Positions 44,659 through 55,300 of a stretch of DNA of 64,000 nt are shown piece by piece. The position numbers were made by a program, and so were the translations under genes. Source of the stretch: Paraflavitalea soli (lineage in GTDB: Bacteria > Bacteroidota > Bacteroidia > Chitinophagales > Chitinophagaceae); NCBI RefSeq assembly GCF_003555545.1, contig NZ_CP032157.1:2794546-2858545 (forward strand). Direction: 5' to 3'. The notes under the pieces were generated by a model. The model was not told the DNA's origin. It saw only the letters and a program-made list of their open reading frames with translations, and did no database searches. The first letter of the stretch is position 1. The number at the start of each line of letters is the position of its first letter.

Positions 44659-46116
44659 TTATTTTTTCAGGAACAATTTGCTTTGACGTTGTCCATTAAT
44701 GGTATAGATCACCATGTAATTACCAGCTATCAGGGACTTAACATCTACCTTCGTTTGCACAGTACCTTCCTGTACATTGCGTGTCAGCAGTTTTCTTCCA
44801 TCCATACTAACTACCTGGATAGAAGCGCCTGCTTCCGCCTGCGGGTGTTGTATCATCAACTGATCAACCACCGGATTGGGGTAAATATTGATCTTGATAA
44901 CGCCCTGTACTTTCAGTGCTTCACTAACAGTCTTAGCACCATCTTTGCCCGTCATTACCACACGATAGAAAGAAGTAGCTTCTGTACGCTTGTCTTTCAG
45001 CTCATAGATCTGTTTGTTAACGCCTTTCCTGATCGTTCTTACAGGAGCAAAAGTGTTACCACCGTCAACAGACTTTTCCACTGAATATTCTACCGCATCT
45101 TCTTCAGCAGGAGTAGCCCATTGCAGGGTAATAAGGTCTTCTTCTGCGTAGGACTCGCCAGACAACCAAAGGTTGATACCCAATACTTTTGCACCATCTA
45201 TTACCAATACATTGCCGAGACCACCCGTTGGGTTCTTGGTGTTAATGAAAGTGTTGTTCAAAGAAGGCCAGCGAAAACCTATAGTAAAAGGGCTCCAGGA
45301 TTCAACAACCGGATAAGGATAATAAGACCTCTTGAAAGCACCGGCCAGTTCAAACTGATCAATGCGCAAAATGCCATCAGGCAAGGCATTGGGAACAATA
45401 GTACCAAAAGCTTTGTCAACACCATCTACACTATTGGCGTAGAAAGGGGCATATCCATTGGCAATGGTATTGGCAGTGCCATCACTTTCAATAAAAGAAC
45501 CGGATACGGGTCTTCCCTGAGCCAGCAGGTTGCCATAAACGAATACAAATTGCTTAGCTACCCCTTTATTGAGTGGCGTAGCACGTAACCCCGTACCGCT
45601 TTCAGCATCCGAACCGAAGTTGATGGTGCGGATAGCACTGTTGGAAGCAGTAAGAATATGAACGGTAGTAGAGCCTCCTGCGCCATCGTTTAAGATCAGG
45701 CGGAAATAAACATCCTGACCAGGAAAAAAGGTAAATGCTTCATTGGCCTCGGCAGCAAACCAACCTGTATAAGAGCCGGCTGCATCAGTAGTAAATTCTC
45801 CATAGGTACCAGGGAAAGCGAGAGAGGGGCCTGTAGTGCGCACAAAATCACCGGTAGTCTTTACAAAAATGGGAAATCCGTCTCCGATATTAGAGCTGGT
45901 AGTATCCCCTGTAAAACCGTTGTAATAGCGATACATGCTAAGGGGTGTTAAACCCTGCACCTTCATGCGGCTTACGTAAGGCACTTTACGATCGTCTGAA
46001 GGGTTAAAATTCCCGGATCCCTGGATATATTGAGGGGCAATAACTGCCGAAACGGACTGAGCCTTGGCAATAACTACTCCTGTCAGCAACAGAAAAGTAA
46101 AATATATGCGTTTCAT
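44659..46116 (-). CDS. T9SS type A sorting protein, short cargo of module B
   Basis: A 485-aa exported protein. Signal 1-19 (ending AKAQS), then a domain of about 270 residues (22-290) starting VIAPQYIQGSGNFNPSDDRK and continuing with SRMKVQGLTPLSMYRYYNGF, GEFTTDAAGSYTGWF and IESDGTANTIANGYAPFY, closely matching the N-terminal domain of the large protein at 48905. A fibronectin-like segment follows (about 325-395, LQWATPAEEDAVEYSVEKS). The last ~75 residues are a T9SS type A sorting domain (INIYPNPVVDQLMI). It should be exported and attached to the surface, perhaps with PorV encoded two genes upstream. No enzymatic motif is seen. Confidence 0.83.
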   Translation of the reverse strand: MKRIYFTFLLLTGVVIAKAQSVSAVIAPQYIQGSGNFNPSDDRKVPYVSRMKVQGLTPLSMYRYYNGFTGDTTSSNIGDGFPIFVKTTGDFVRTTGPSLAFPGTYGEFTTDAAGSYTGWFAAEANEAFTFFPGQDVYFRLILNDGAGGSTTVHILTASNSAIRTINFGSDAESGTGLRATPLNKGVAKQFVFVYGNLLAQGRPVSGSFIESDGTANTIANGYAPFYANSVDGVDKAFGTIVPNALPDGILRIDQFELAGAFKRSYYPYPVVESWSPFTIGFRWPSLNNTFINTKNPTGGLGNVLVIDGAKVLGINLWLSGESYAEEDLITLQWATPAEEDAVEYSVEKSVDGGNTFAPVRTIRKGVNKQIYELKDKRTEATSFYRVVMTGKDGAKTVSEALKVQGVIKINIYPNPVVDQLMIQHPQAEAGASIQVVSMDGRKLLTRNVQEGTVQTKVDVKSLIAGNYMVIYTINGQRQSKLFLKK

Positions 46117-46151
46117 GATTCGTTTAATTATTTAATTTGAAAACGATCGCA

Positions 46152-46180
46152 ATAAGAATTACCTGTTCTGTATTGCCTGT
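46152..46180 (+). repeat. left copy of inverted repeat flanking the beta-helix gene
   Basis: Twenty-nine bases starting ATAAGAATTACCTGTTCT. Aligned with the reverse complement of 47670-47698 it matches at 27 of 30 columns (one mismatch, two single-base gaps). Confidence 0.7.
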
Positions 46181-46207
46181 CTCCTATTAAATATAAACGG
46201 CTACAGC

Positions 46208-47617
46208 CTAGTACCTTGCCCAGCCAAATAACCAGTTGTTGATACCAGGGCTGGCAGCGTTATAAGCGCCGAACGCACCTATATAGCTAACAGTACCGAA
46301 AGACCAGGCTGGAGCACTGCAGGCGCCACCAGCTGGAGTAGAAGCCAGACCAGAGAAATCACGGGGCTCTATAAGAGCTGGTGAACCTGCAACAGGTCTG
46401 AAGTCAGGCGTTGCAGCAAATGGATCCTTCAATTGAATGTTCGTATTGGCTAAAGGAGTCTTGTAAAGCTTGTTGGTTCCATTGATAGTAACACCAGTAA
46501 CCGTGGTATTAAAGGCCTGGATCAAACTATTTCTGTAGATAGTGTCAAGAGCAAGAACAGGAGGATCTACTTTAAGACCAACCGGGAATCCCATAAAGAT
46601 TGAGTTGGTAATGCGCCAGGCGCTCTTTCTGCGGAAATAATTACCATTCAATAAGCCCTTTGCTGCTGCGGTAGTGCTATCAGACAATCCTATTACAGTC
46701 ATGTTTGAAATAGTCGCCCGTGTATAAGGCTGAAGATCAGCACCAGTTGCATTGTTATCGCTCTCGATACCATTTGGATTGGCTGAATAGTTTGAAGCAC
46801 TCGAAGTCAATACAGAAACAGCAAACTGTATCTTACCCCTGTAACCGAAATCAAAATCAAAAGCATCATCATCGGGTTCAAAGGCAAACAGGTGTTTGGC
46901 ATTTACGGTACCACCAAAGAATTCAAACGCATCATCATTTCCTCTGTACACTTCAATAAAATCCAGTACAGTACCGGCACCTACACCACCACAGGTCAGG
47001 CCATTCAGCTCATTATCAGGAGAGATAATAGCGCCGGCATACTCAATGATGCAGTATTGCAGTTTTCCGGAACAATCCAAAGAATCACCCAGACCTTGAC
47101 CACCACCGCCATAGTTCACATCGATACCTGCAGGTACAGTAGGCAATTGGATGCCTTCAATGGTAGTATCAGCCCTGTTAAGAGGAGCTTTTCCCAGCAA
47201 CACAATACCACCCCAGTCGCCAGGTTGAGGACTTGCCTCATGAGAAGTGAAATGGATGGGATTGGTTGAAGTTCCTTCAGCATACAGTTTGGCGCCACGT
47301 GTAATAATAAGCGCGGAAGCAGTATCATTGTTATTACCAACTTTACGATTCACGCCTTCAATACGGCCGCCAGCCTGAATGGTCAACACAGCACCGCTGT
47401 CTACATAGGTTTTACCATTCAGGATATACAGGGTATCCTTGCTCAAGGTTCTGTTGGCTGCAATAACCTGTGGCAATGTAACGGTACCAAGGAAAGGACC
47501 GTTGCCGGCTTGAGTTCCGCGGGCATCAAATCCGTCGTTTAAGTTTCTTTTACAAGCGATGGCTACAACCAGCAATACACATACTGCTGAAAGGCCGATT
47601 AAAATTTTCCTTTTCAT
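46208..47617 (-). CDS. beta-helix surface lipoprotein of module B
   Basis: 469 aa with a lipoprotein signal (1-22, lipobox VAIAC, then KRNLNDG). The rest is a right-handed parallel beta-helix-like protein: TYVDSGAVLTIQAGGRIEG, SALIITRGAKLYAEG, PIHFTSHEA and GDWGGIVLLG are typical coil turns. Cys-rich GLTCGGVGAGT and acidic FEPDDDAFDFDF stretches (about 210-255) could bind metal. Homologues occur widely in Bacteroidota as predicted surface lipoproteins near TonB receptors; no enzymatic role is established. It sits between the PorV gene and the short T9SS cargo gene, flanked by an inverted repeat. Confidence 0.8.
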   Translation of the reverse strand: MKRKILIGLSAVCVLLVVAIACKRNLNDGFDARGTQAGNGPFLGTVTLPQVIAANRTLSKDTLYILNGKTYVDSGAVLTIQAGGRIEGVNRKVGNNNDTASALIITRGAKLYAEGTSTNPIHFTSHEASPQPGDWGGIVLLGKAPLNRADTTIEGIQLPTVPAGIDVNYGGGGQGLGDSLDCSGKLQYCIIEYAGAIISPDNELNGLTCGGVGAGTVLDFIEVYRGNDDAFEFFGGTVNAKHLFAFEPDDDAFDFDFGYRGKIQFAVSVLTSSASNYSANPNGIESDNNATGADLQPYTRATISNMTVIGLSDSTTAAAKGLLNGNYFRRKSAWRITNSIFMGFPVGLKVDPPVLALDTIYRNSLIQAFNTTVTGVTINGTNKLYKTPLANTNIQLKDPFAATPDFRPVAGSPALIEPRDFSGLASTPAGGACSAPAWSFGTVSYIGAFGAYNAASPGINNWLFGWARY

Positions 47618-47669
47618 AGTTGATAAGAAATTTGGAATTAAACAATTAAAACAATTACAAAAAACAATT

Positions 47670-47698
47670 ACAGGAATATAGAACAGGTAATTTCTTAT
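47670..47698 (-). repeat. right copy of inverted repeat flanking the beta-helix gene
   Basis: Reverse complement of the element at 46152-46180 with one mismatch and two single-base gaps. It also overlaps a 10-bp hairpin arm (47689-47698 pairs with 47623-47632). Confidence 0.7.
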
Positions 47699-47729
47699 GG
47701 TTTAATGGTCAATACGGCTATGGGTCTCA

Positions 47730-48842
47730 CTATCTCCAGCCGAAGAGAATTCCAAAACGCACTGTATTGGTCAGGGGATTTCTGTTGATCTTTTCGCCGG
47801 TAGGCACCAGGTAAGAGAAATTAATGGTAGCAAAGCTAAAATGAATACCAGCCCCGGCCGTAATATTCTGCCAGTTACCCGATTCATAGGTCTTACTGTT
47901 ATATCCCAGCCTCAGGTGCAACTGATCGTTATAGGTGTACTCCATACCAAATCCAAACTGCCATGCCTGGTTGCCAAAGGAATCGAACCAGCTGCCAAAT
48001 ACGCCTTTATCACGATAAGCCTTCATATCTTCTGCTCTATTCGGCAATTCTGGTACCAACAATTTATTGATGTCTGCTGCAAACGTCATCTTATTGTTAT
48101 CATCCCAGACCTCTGTATAGCCAGCACCGATACCCAGGTTGGCAGGCAGAAAATCTTTTTCAGCCGAATTATCGGTATAATTTATTTTACCACCCAGGTT
48201 AGATAAAGAGAGGCCGGCTGCCCATCCTGCACTTTTTTCATTCAGTCCATTGTAAAAAATGGAAAGATCGCCTGCCACAGTATTGCCGGCCTTGTAACTA
48301 ACGCCATTTATCGAACCTGTAGATAAATTAGAATGTATATACCTCAATGCGACTGCAATACCCAGTCGATCGGAAAGCTTGCGGGAATAGCCGAGATCAA
48401 TAGCCATCTCCCGTGGGTTGGTAGTTTGCAATTTATTCCCGTTAAAATCCACCAGCGTAAGGTCGCCCATGCTGAAGTACCGCAAAGAAGCAGACAGCGC
48501 TTCGTTGTCACTCAGTTTATGGTACCCTGCCAGCGTAGCAAGGTACATATCATCGGCAATCTCCTTTAGCCAGGGTGTATAAGTAGCGCCAATACCTGAC
48601 CTATCTGTTGCAAAAGGTGTTTTGGCCAGGTTATAAAAACCGCTGTTGGCATCAGGACTTAATGCGATCCCTGCATCTCCCATCCCTCCGCTACGTGCAT
48701 CGGGTGAAATACGCAGAAAAGGCACTGCTGTAGTAGTAATATTGACTGTATTGTTGTTGCTCTCCTGGGCTTGCACCTGAGTGGCTACTATGCTTATCAG
48801 GAAAACAAAGATAGCAGACCCGAACTTATATAACTGTTGCAT
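47730..48842 (-). CDS. porV: PorV-family T9SS outer-membrane protein
   Basis: A 370-aa outer-membrane barrel of the PorV (LptO) type. Signal peptide 1-25 (ending VQAQES), then the family signature TTAVPFLRISPDARSGGMGD (about 36-55), repeated amphipathic strands such as SASLRYFSMGDLTLVD, and a C-terminal strand TVRFGILFGWR. PorV shuttles T9SS cargo from the SprA translocon to the PorU sortase. Elsewhere it usually sits next to porU; here it lies between cargo genes of the sigma-controlled operon, so it may be an additional, dedicated copy. Met at 48842 is chosen because it gives the signal peptide; one upstream Met (48884) would add 14 polar residues. Confidence 0.88.
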   Translation of the reverse strand: MQQLYKFGSAIFVFLISIVATQVQAQESNNNTVNITTTAVPFLRISPDARSGGMGDAGIALSPDANSGFYNLAKTPFATDRSGIGATYTPWLKEIADDMYLATLAGYHKLSDNEALSASLRYFSMGDLTLVDFNGNKLQTTNPREMAIDLGYSRKLSDRLGIAVALRYIHSNLSTGSINGVSYKAGNTVAGDLSIFYNGLNEKSAGWAAGLSLSNLGGKINYTDNSAEKDFLPANLGIGAGYTEVWDDNNKMTFAADINKLLVPELPNRAEDMKAYRDKGVFGSWFDSFGNQAWQFGFGMEYTYNDQLHLRLGYNSKTYESGNWQNITAGAGIHFSFATINFSYLVPTGEKINRNPLTNTVRFGILFGWR

Positions 48843-48904
48843 GTATGAGAATTTAAAATGAAATCTTTTCTGTTCCTTATTCATGTTGCTGATTACTGAT
48901 CACA

Positions 48905-51568
48905 CTACCTGATCACTACTTTTGTTTTGAGTAAGAACGCCGGTCCGCTTACCCGCACATGGTAGATGCCCGGAACTACATTACCTACCGGCAATTGATA
49001 ACTACTGTGTCCTTTCACCAATGTAACATTTACCTGCAACAGCCTTGTACCATGCTGATCAAACAGTTGTATGCCTGCTTTACCAGCCTCTACGGAATAG
49101 ATATTTACCTTCAACTGGCCAGGGCTACTCAGGTATGCATTTATATTATCCTCCGAACTGCCCTGCGGCGGCAATATCCTCAGTGTAGCACTCAATTGAG
49201 CGATCGCATAATTATTAGAAGTGGCGCCTGTCACAAGAATGGGATATTTTCCTGCTACAGAATTGGTAGTAGCTGTAGTACTCACTACCGCAGGTGTAAT
49301 GAGGTTACTAACGTTTTCGCCGTTTACAAATCCATTATACTTAATCTCCAGGTCCGGATTGCGCTGTCCTTCCATTTTCACAGTATCAGCTACCCGTATC
49401 TCCAGGTTGGCCTTCTGCACAGTCAGCGTTCTTATTACATCCGGGGCAGGCGCATTAAACGCGTTACCTGGTTGTGAAGCAGTAATATTGGTCGTACCTG
49501 CACCTGTAATGTGTATCATACCATTTACAACAGTAGCCACACTGGTATTGCTGCTGCTATAACTAACCGCCAATCCTGAACTGGCTGTAGCGGCTGTTAC
49601 AAAATCGCCATCGCCATATCTTTTTACCGGCAATGCGTCAAATGTGATGGTCTGAGCTGGTAAAGGATTTACCGTTAGCGTGCCATTCTCATAAGTGATA
49701 TCATAATTAGCGGCTGCTGCACCTTCCACCTTTATGGGATAATTGCCGGGTTGTGAGGAAGCGATAGCTGTAGTACTGATCGTTGGCTGAGTAGTAAGAG
49801 TAGTCTTGCTTTCATTGTTGACAAAACCAGTATAAGCAATTGTCAGCTCCGGATTGGGTTGTCCAAACAGCCTTGATTTGTTTTCTGCCTTAATGATAAG
49901 GGATGCTTTTTTTACGGTAAGCAACTCGCTCACATCAACTGCCGCTTCATAATTGATATCACCAGGCTGGGAAGCCTTTATCATGGCAGTTCCTGCGCCA
50001 ACAATATGTATTTTATTATTGACTACTGTTGCCACTGCGGGATTATCGCTGGTATAAAAAACCTGCAATCCTGAGCTGGCAGTAGCAGGGGCAAAATCAG
50101 CATCCCCATACGTTTTAGGCACCAATGGTCCCAAAGCAATAGTTTGCTGTTGCCTGGAGGCGGTAACCTTTAAATTGCCCGGAACATGTGTAATAGTATA
50201 ATTGGTTGCCGTAGCGCCACTGATCGTAATAGGATAATCGCCGGCGCCCGAAGAAGCCGTAGCAGTAGTGCTGGCTATGGGTGGGGTGGTTAGATCACCC
50301 GCATCATCCCCGTTTACAAATCCGTCATAAATGATCGTGAATGCCGGAAGAGGATCACCCTGCACCTTTTCTTTATTTTCAGCAGTGATGGTAAGCGGAG
50401 CAGGATTAACGGTCAAGGAGCGTACCACCGGTGCAGCAGCACTATAGTCTGTACTGCCAGCCTGCTCTGCTGTAATATCCGTTGTTCCTGCACCAACAAT
50501 ATGAATGGTGTTTCCATTAACGATGGTAGCAACGGCCAGGTTGCTGCTGGTATAAGTAACCGGCAAAGTAGAACTGGCTGTAGCACCCGGATCAAGATCG
50601 GCGTTACCATACGTTTTTGCCGTTAAGGGGACAAACGTAATCGTTTGAGGCTGCTGAACGGCCGCTCCCAGGGTGATGATAGATCCGTCCAGTACGATCA
50701 CGGAAGCCAATCCGCCATCAGCATTGGCCGTACTGGCAGATCCGCCCCCTGCTTTGGCCCAGGAACCATCTGCCGAGGTCTTGACGCCCGTTTCTGCGCC
50801 ATCCGTAAGATTGTACTGTGCAATCTTCTTAATGCCGGATGCCAGGTTATTCGGAATGATAACGCCCCAGGTCTTGTTCTGGCCGTTTACAAAATCAGTA
50901 TAAAAGTCTGCATATCCATTGGCGATCGTGTTGTCTACTCCATCGCTCTCTATTACCGAGCCGCATACCGGTCGGTCTGTAGCATCATCCCATAGCATTA
51001 CAAAATTTTTGGCTATGCCGGAAGTTGCTGCCGTACTGCGCAAAGCCGTGCCATCATCAGGTGTAGGCCCAAAATTGATAGTAGTGATCTGGTTGGTGGT
51101 GGTAAGGTAATGCACTGTGCTTGTTCCTCCATCGCCATCATTTAACCTGACCCTGAAATAGACAAATGAACCCGGGTATGGGAAAAACAGGAATGCGTGA
51201 TTGACCTCTGCCATAAACCAACCCGTATAAGAACCGGAAGCATCTGTTGTAAACTCACCATAACCACTGATGAAATCCGGGTTTTCCGTTCTTACAAAAT
51301 TGCCGGCAGCATCAATGTGAATGGTATGCCCTTCACTGGAAGGATTGCCCGGGTCATCTACAAAACCTGTTGTATACCTGTACGTTTTATTGGCTGTAAG
51401 GCCTTCAATTTTTAAGCGGCACGCAAAAGGGGTCTTTCTGTCGTCTGCCGGGTTAAAGTTGCCCGTCCCTTGTATATACCGGGGCAGGATCAGTTCTGTA
51501 ATAGACTGACTAAATGTATTGGTGGTGAATAATAGAAAAGCAATAATACAGGTGGAAAAAAGTTTCAT
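48905..51568 (-). CDS. large MBG-domain T9SS cargo of module B
   Basis: 887 aa. Signal 1-20 (ending TFSQS). The N-terminal domain (about 22-280) starts LILPRYIQGTGNFNPADDRK and matches the short cargo at 44659 through most landmarks. Then come three pairs of Ig-like units (about 300-795): a Big_2-like domain (TYGNADLDPGATASS, TYGDADFAPATASSG, RYGDGDFVTAATASS) each followed by an MBG domain (AENKEKVQGDPLPAFTIIYDG-type in family terms). A T9SS type A domain closes the protein (about 810-887, PGQLKVNIYSVEAGK). Architecture is that of an extended surface adhesin or scaffold. It follows the 240-aa lipoprotein by 20 bases. Confidence 0.88.
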   Translation of the reverse strand: MKLFSTCIIAFLLFTTNTFSQSITELILPRYIQGTGNFNPADDRKTPFACRLKIEGLTANKTYRYTTGFVDDPGNPSSEGHTIHIDAAGNFVRTENPDFISGYGEFTTDASGSYTGWFMAEVNHAFLFFPYPGSFVYFRVRLNDGDGGTSTVHYLTTTNQITTINFGPTPDDGTALRSTAATSGIAKNFVMLWDDATDRPVCGSVIESDGVDNTIANGYADFYTDFVNGQNKTWGVIIPNNLASGIKKIAQYNLTDGAETGVKTSADGSWAKAGGGSASTANADGGLASVIVLDGSIITLGAAVQQPQTITFVPLTAKTYGNADLDPGATASSTLPVTYTSSNLAVATIVNGNTIHIVGAGTTDITAEQAGSTDYSAAAPVVRSLTVNPAPLTITAENKEKVQGDPLPAFTIIYDGFVNGDDAGDLTTPPIASTTATASSGAGDYPITISGATATNYTITHVPGNLKVTASRQQQTIALGPLVPKTYGDADFAPATASSGLQVFYTSDNPAVATVVNNKIHIVGAGTAMIKASQPGDINYEAAVDVSELLTVKKASLIIKAENKSRLFGQPNPELTIAYTGFVNNESKTTLTTQPTISTTAIASSQPGNYPIKVEGAAAANYDITYENGTLTVNPLPAQTITFDALPVKRYGDGDFVTAATASSGLAVSYSSSNTSVATVVNGMIHITGAGTTNITASQPGNAFNAPAPDVIRTLTVQKANLEIRVADTVKMEGQRNPDLEIKYNGFVNGENVSNLITPAVVSTTATTNSVAGKYPILVTGATSNNYAIAQLSATLRILPPQGSSEDNINAYLSSPGQLKVNIYSVEAGKAGIQLFDQHGTRLLQVNVTLVKGHSSYQLPVGNVVPGIYHVRVSGPAFLLKTKVVIR

Positions 51569-51588
51569 CGTTATTTCTTTAAACAGAA

Positions 51589-52311
51589 TTAATATATTTT
51601 AACGGGGATAAAGGAATAAGGAATACTGGCATTACTGGCCGTGCCAAGCAGGTATACGCTGAAATCAGGATTGGCTGAATAATGCAGGCTGATCGCTTCA
51701 GCCAATACCCTGCGGGGAGAAGTCGTAGAATAGAATCTGACATTGGCTTTTCTATCGCCGCTCCTGCCTTCAAAGTACCGGGAGAACTCCCCTTTCTTAA
51801 GCGTAAAGCTATCTGTTGGCGCATAAGTTTGTCCGCCACTGGTAATGCTGTTTTCCACCACCACCCGTACAGAATCCGGCAACGCGTTAAGATTATACAC
51901 AATGGACAATTTGAAATAACCTTCTTTAGCCAATGGTTCGTTTTGGGGTGGACCAACCCACACCAGCTTTGCTCCTGCAGCAGCCTGAAAAAAGGTAATA
52001 CCGTTCACGAAACCAGGCTTGTAACGAACAATAGTATCCAGCAATAATTCGTTGCCGAATAGGTTGTAGACCTGGAACCGGTGCTCAAGGTCATAATATT
52101 CAACCGTGACGTTACTGGTTCCTCCGGGCGCCTCCAGTGCTTCAGTCAATACGGTATTTTCATCTGCCACAATCTTCAGGGTGAACGGATCGTTTGTAAT
52201 AGCCCGCAGTGAAAGGTTGGTAAATTTGGCTTGTACAACCGGCTCCCCTTTCTTAGAACAGGCGCCTGATAAGAACAGGATCAACAAAACAGCAAAAGAT
52301 CTATTGGTCAT
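51589..52311 (-). CDS. lipoprotein of unknown family (module B)
   Basis: 240 aa with lipoprotein signal 1-18 (lipobox LSGAC, then SKKGEP). The mature part is strand-rich and falls into two similar-sized halves (about 25-125 and 130-240), the second ending FSVYLLGTASNASIPYSF. The size, position after a TonB receptor and beta content recall the DUF4397-like lipoprotein of module A, but I could not match the motifs. It begins 12 bases after the receptor stop and precedes the MBG cargo by 20 bases, so it is surely co-transcribed. Probably a receptor-associated surface protein. Confidence 0.72.
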   Translation of the reverse strand: MTNRSFAVLLILFLSGACSKKGEPVVQAKFTNLSLRAITNDPFTLKIVADENTVLTEALEAPGGTSNVTVEYYDLEHRFQVYNLFGNELLLDTIVRYKPGFVNGITFFQAAAGAKLVWVGPPQNEPLAKEGYFKLSIVYNLNALPDSVRVVVENSITSGGQTYAPTDSFTLKKGEFSRYFEGRSGDRKANVRFYSTTSPRRVLAEAISLHYSANPDFSVYLLGTASNASIPYSFIPVKIY

Positions 52312-52323
52312 TATCGCAATGGT

Positions 52324-55300
52324 TTATAATTTATAACTCAGTGTGATCAGGAAATTAGCGCCTCTTTTCACTTTGTAATTTTCAAAGTCGAGCGCTTCGT
52401 TATAAGCATCTCCTTTGGGATCATTGTTATCCCCTTCAGTCGGATAGGGATAACCTTCCTTCCGGCCATTGGTATTATTAGAATAAATAATGGTGTATTG
52501 ATTCAGCAGATCGCCAATATTAAATTTGAGTTCGGCCTTTTGCTTGAATAGTTTGGTACTTAATTGGATATCTACTATATCCCTTGAATTTTCATATTGA
52601 ATGATGGTAGCATTGGTCCCTCCGTTTACGATCCGTCTGCCAAAGCGGTTATAGGCGATATTGAAGCCCCACACTTTTCCCTGGTAGTTCAGGCCGGCAT
52701 TAATAATATAGGGTGAAAGCCCCTGTATCGGGCGTTTGCCATCTGCTACAAAATTGGTATCCTTTTGCGTATAGGGGCTCTTGGTTACGAGGTAACTGAT
52801 CTCCCCTTTCAGGTAAGTATAATTGGCGCTGATAAACAGGTTAGATAGCCATGGAAGTGTGGGATTTATGAAGTCAAAGGACTTCCGGAGGTCAACCTCA
52901 AATCCCTTTGCCGTTGCACTATGAAGGTTTTGGTACATCACTGCATTGGTCGGATTGCCCAACAGGTAAAAACGCTCTACCGGTTTATCAAAGTCTTTGT
53001 AAAAAAGAGAAGCGGAAAATATTTCATTGCCTGAGGGATAATATTCAAAACGGATGTCGTAGTTCTTGATCCTTGAGGTTACCAGTGCATATTGACCTAT
53101 TACCTGCACCTGCTCAACAAAATCATAATAGATATAAGGTGAGCGCTCTACAAATTCCGGCCTTGCCAGTGTTTTACTGAAAGCTCCCCGGATATTGAAT
53201 TTATCAGTTACACTGTAAATAATGTTCACCGAAGGTAGCCAGTCTTTTTCCCTGTAGGCAGAATCATGAAAAGCGGAGCTGCCATTGGCGTCATAGAATA
53301 CCGTGGAGAGTGTCATTTCATTATCTTCAAAACGAAGTCCACCCGTAAGGCGCAGCTTTTTCAGCACCTTCAGGTCAAGCATGGCATAACCAGCCTGCAG
53401 TATCTGCTTACCCGTATACCGGTCGCCCGTTGTCCCGTTCCTTATATAAGAAGGTGTATATTCCACCTTTCCTGCTGCAACAGCTGCAGGTGATACAATT
53501 TCCGCATAAGGCAATCCTTGCATCCCCTCCGTATAGGAAGCGCCAGCCGCTTCCACTATCCGCAAGCCCGTAGCATCAAAATCAGCATCACGCTTTGAAT
53601 AGGCATATCCGGTTTTAAATAACTGCCGTTCTTTGGCTATCTGAAAAGGTACGCTTACATTGACGCCGGTATTGTAACGCTTTTCTTTTAATTGAGAGGC
53701 ATATAATCCTCCCCAGAAAAGACTTCTTTCATTGAAATTATAACGATACATATGTTTGCCCGAATCAACATCCGTACCCACCAGGAAACGACCATCCGGC
53801 TGCTCACGCGTATATTTAATGTAGTCGCCGTACCAGTTGATCCTGATATCGGCACGCGAAACAGTATGCTCGCCCTCCAGCCTGGTTTGCATCATACGGC
53901 TGCTGAGCGTAACCTCTCCGCTCCGGTTTTCAAATCTTGAATTACTGATCTGGTACCCATAGCGATCATCAAACTGATTAGAGTACTTGTCGTTATACAG
54001 GTTTTTCCAGGCGATCTTGTGCTTCTTTGATTTATACGCCATATTGAACAACCCGCCAATAGTGGTATTATACCGGTAACGCTGGATATTGAAATCATAA
54101 TTCTGCAGGCTCCGCGCGTTGCCTTCCTCATAGAATTGTTCGTTCAGATAAGTAACTGCTGCTACAAAACCCAACGATTGATTATTGGCAAAACGCTTAT
54201 TGACGCCACCCGACAACTGGTAATTTTGCTGGGGCATATAAGGGGCGCTATACCGTTGCCAGCGATCCGGTATCTGTTTATTAATGCGGCGAATGGTGGC
54301 AGTATCTTTTGCATAGAGCGATTTGATATACTGCAACTGGTCAAAGGCCCTGCCATCACCAAACCATTTCCTGTCAGCATCGATCCTCCCAATGGAAGCC
54401 TGCTTATCGCGTCTAAAACTTAAAAAATCCTTATTGGCGCTGGCCGTATTGAATCCCGTTCCTACCAATACCTGCAGGAAATTTTCAGCTGGCACATCTT
54501 TGCTGTTCACCTGCACCAGGCCACCCGTAAACTCCCCCGGCAGATCAGGCGTAGCCGTTTTATTGACCACTACATTATCCACCAAAGAACTCGGAATGAT
54601 ATCAAAACTGAAGTTTCTCCGGTTAGGCTCTGTACTGGGTAGCGAAGCGCCATTGATCAACACGTTATTGTAGCGGTCACTCACCCCCCGGATAGTGACA
54701 AACTTGTCGTTCTGCACCGTAATACCACTCACCCGCTTCAATACCTGACCGGTATTATTGTCCGGCGTTACCCGTATCTGTTCTGCACTGATCCCATCCG
54801 TCATGCTGGCGTTGTTTTTTTGCGTCATTAACAGCGCCTTTACCGATTCACGCCGGGCACTGCTGGTAACTACTACTGCTTCCAGTTGCCTGGAATCTTT
54901 TCGCTCCAGGGCAACACTCAGGTCTGTTAATTCCCCTTCTTTTACAACGACATCCGAGATCCGTTTCGTTTGGTAACCAATAAAAGACACCAGTAAGGTA
55001 TACGTGCCGGCAGGCAGCGTCACCACATAGTCTCCCGAAACAGAAGTAGTAATACCTTTTTCCATCCCTTCTACAGAAACGCTTACACCGGGCATTACTT
55101 CATTATTCACACTGCGGACCACGCCACTTATCTTTCCCGGCTTTCCCTGCAGGGCGGCAGGGTCTGGCGCAACACGTGCAGCTACTTTTACAGCAATCAC
55201 TTTCTCCGATACCTGGTACACCAGTCCAGCCTGTGCACTCAGCAGTTCAAGCGCTTTACCAAGCGTAACTTGCTCCTGGTTGAAAGCAGCAATACTGATC

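Noticed and set aside
47730-48842. Complete T9SS locus
   Set aside because: Only the PorV homologue is present; no porU, sprA, gldKLMN or sprE/T genes occur in the window.
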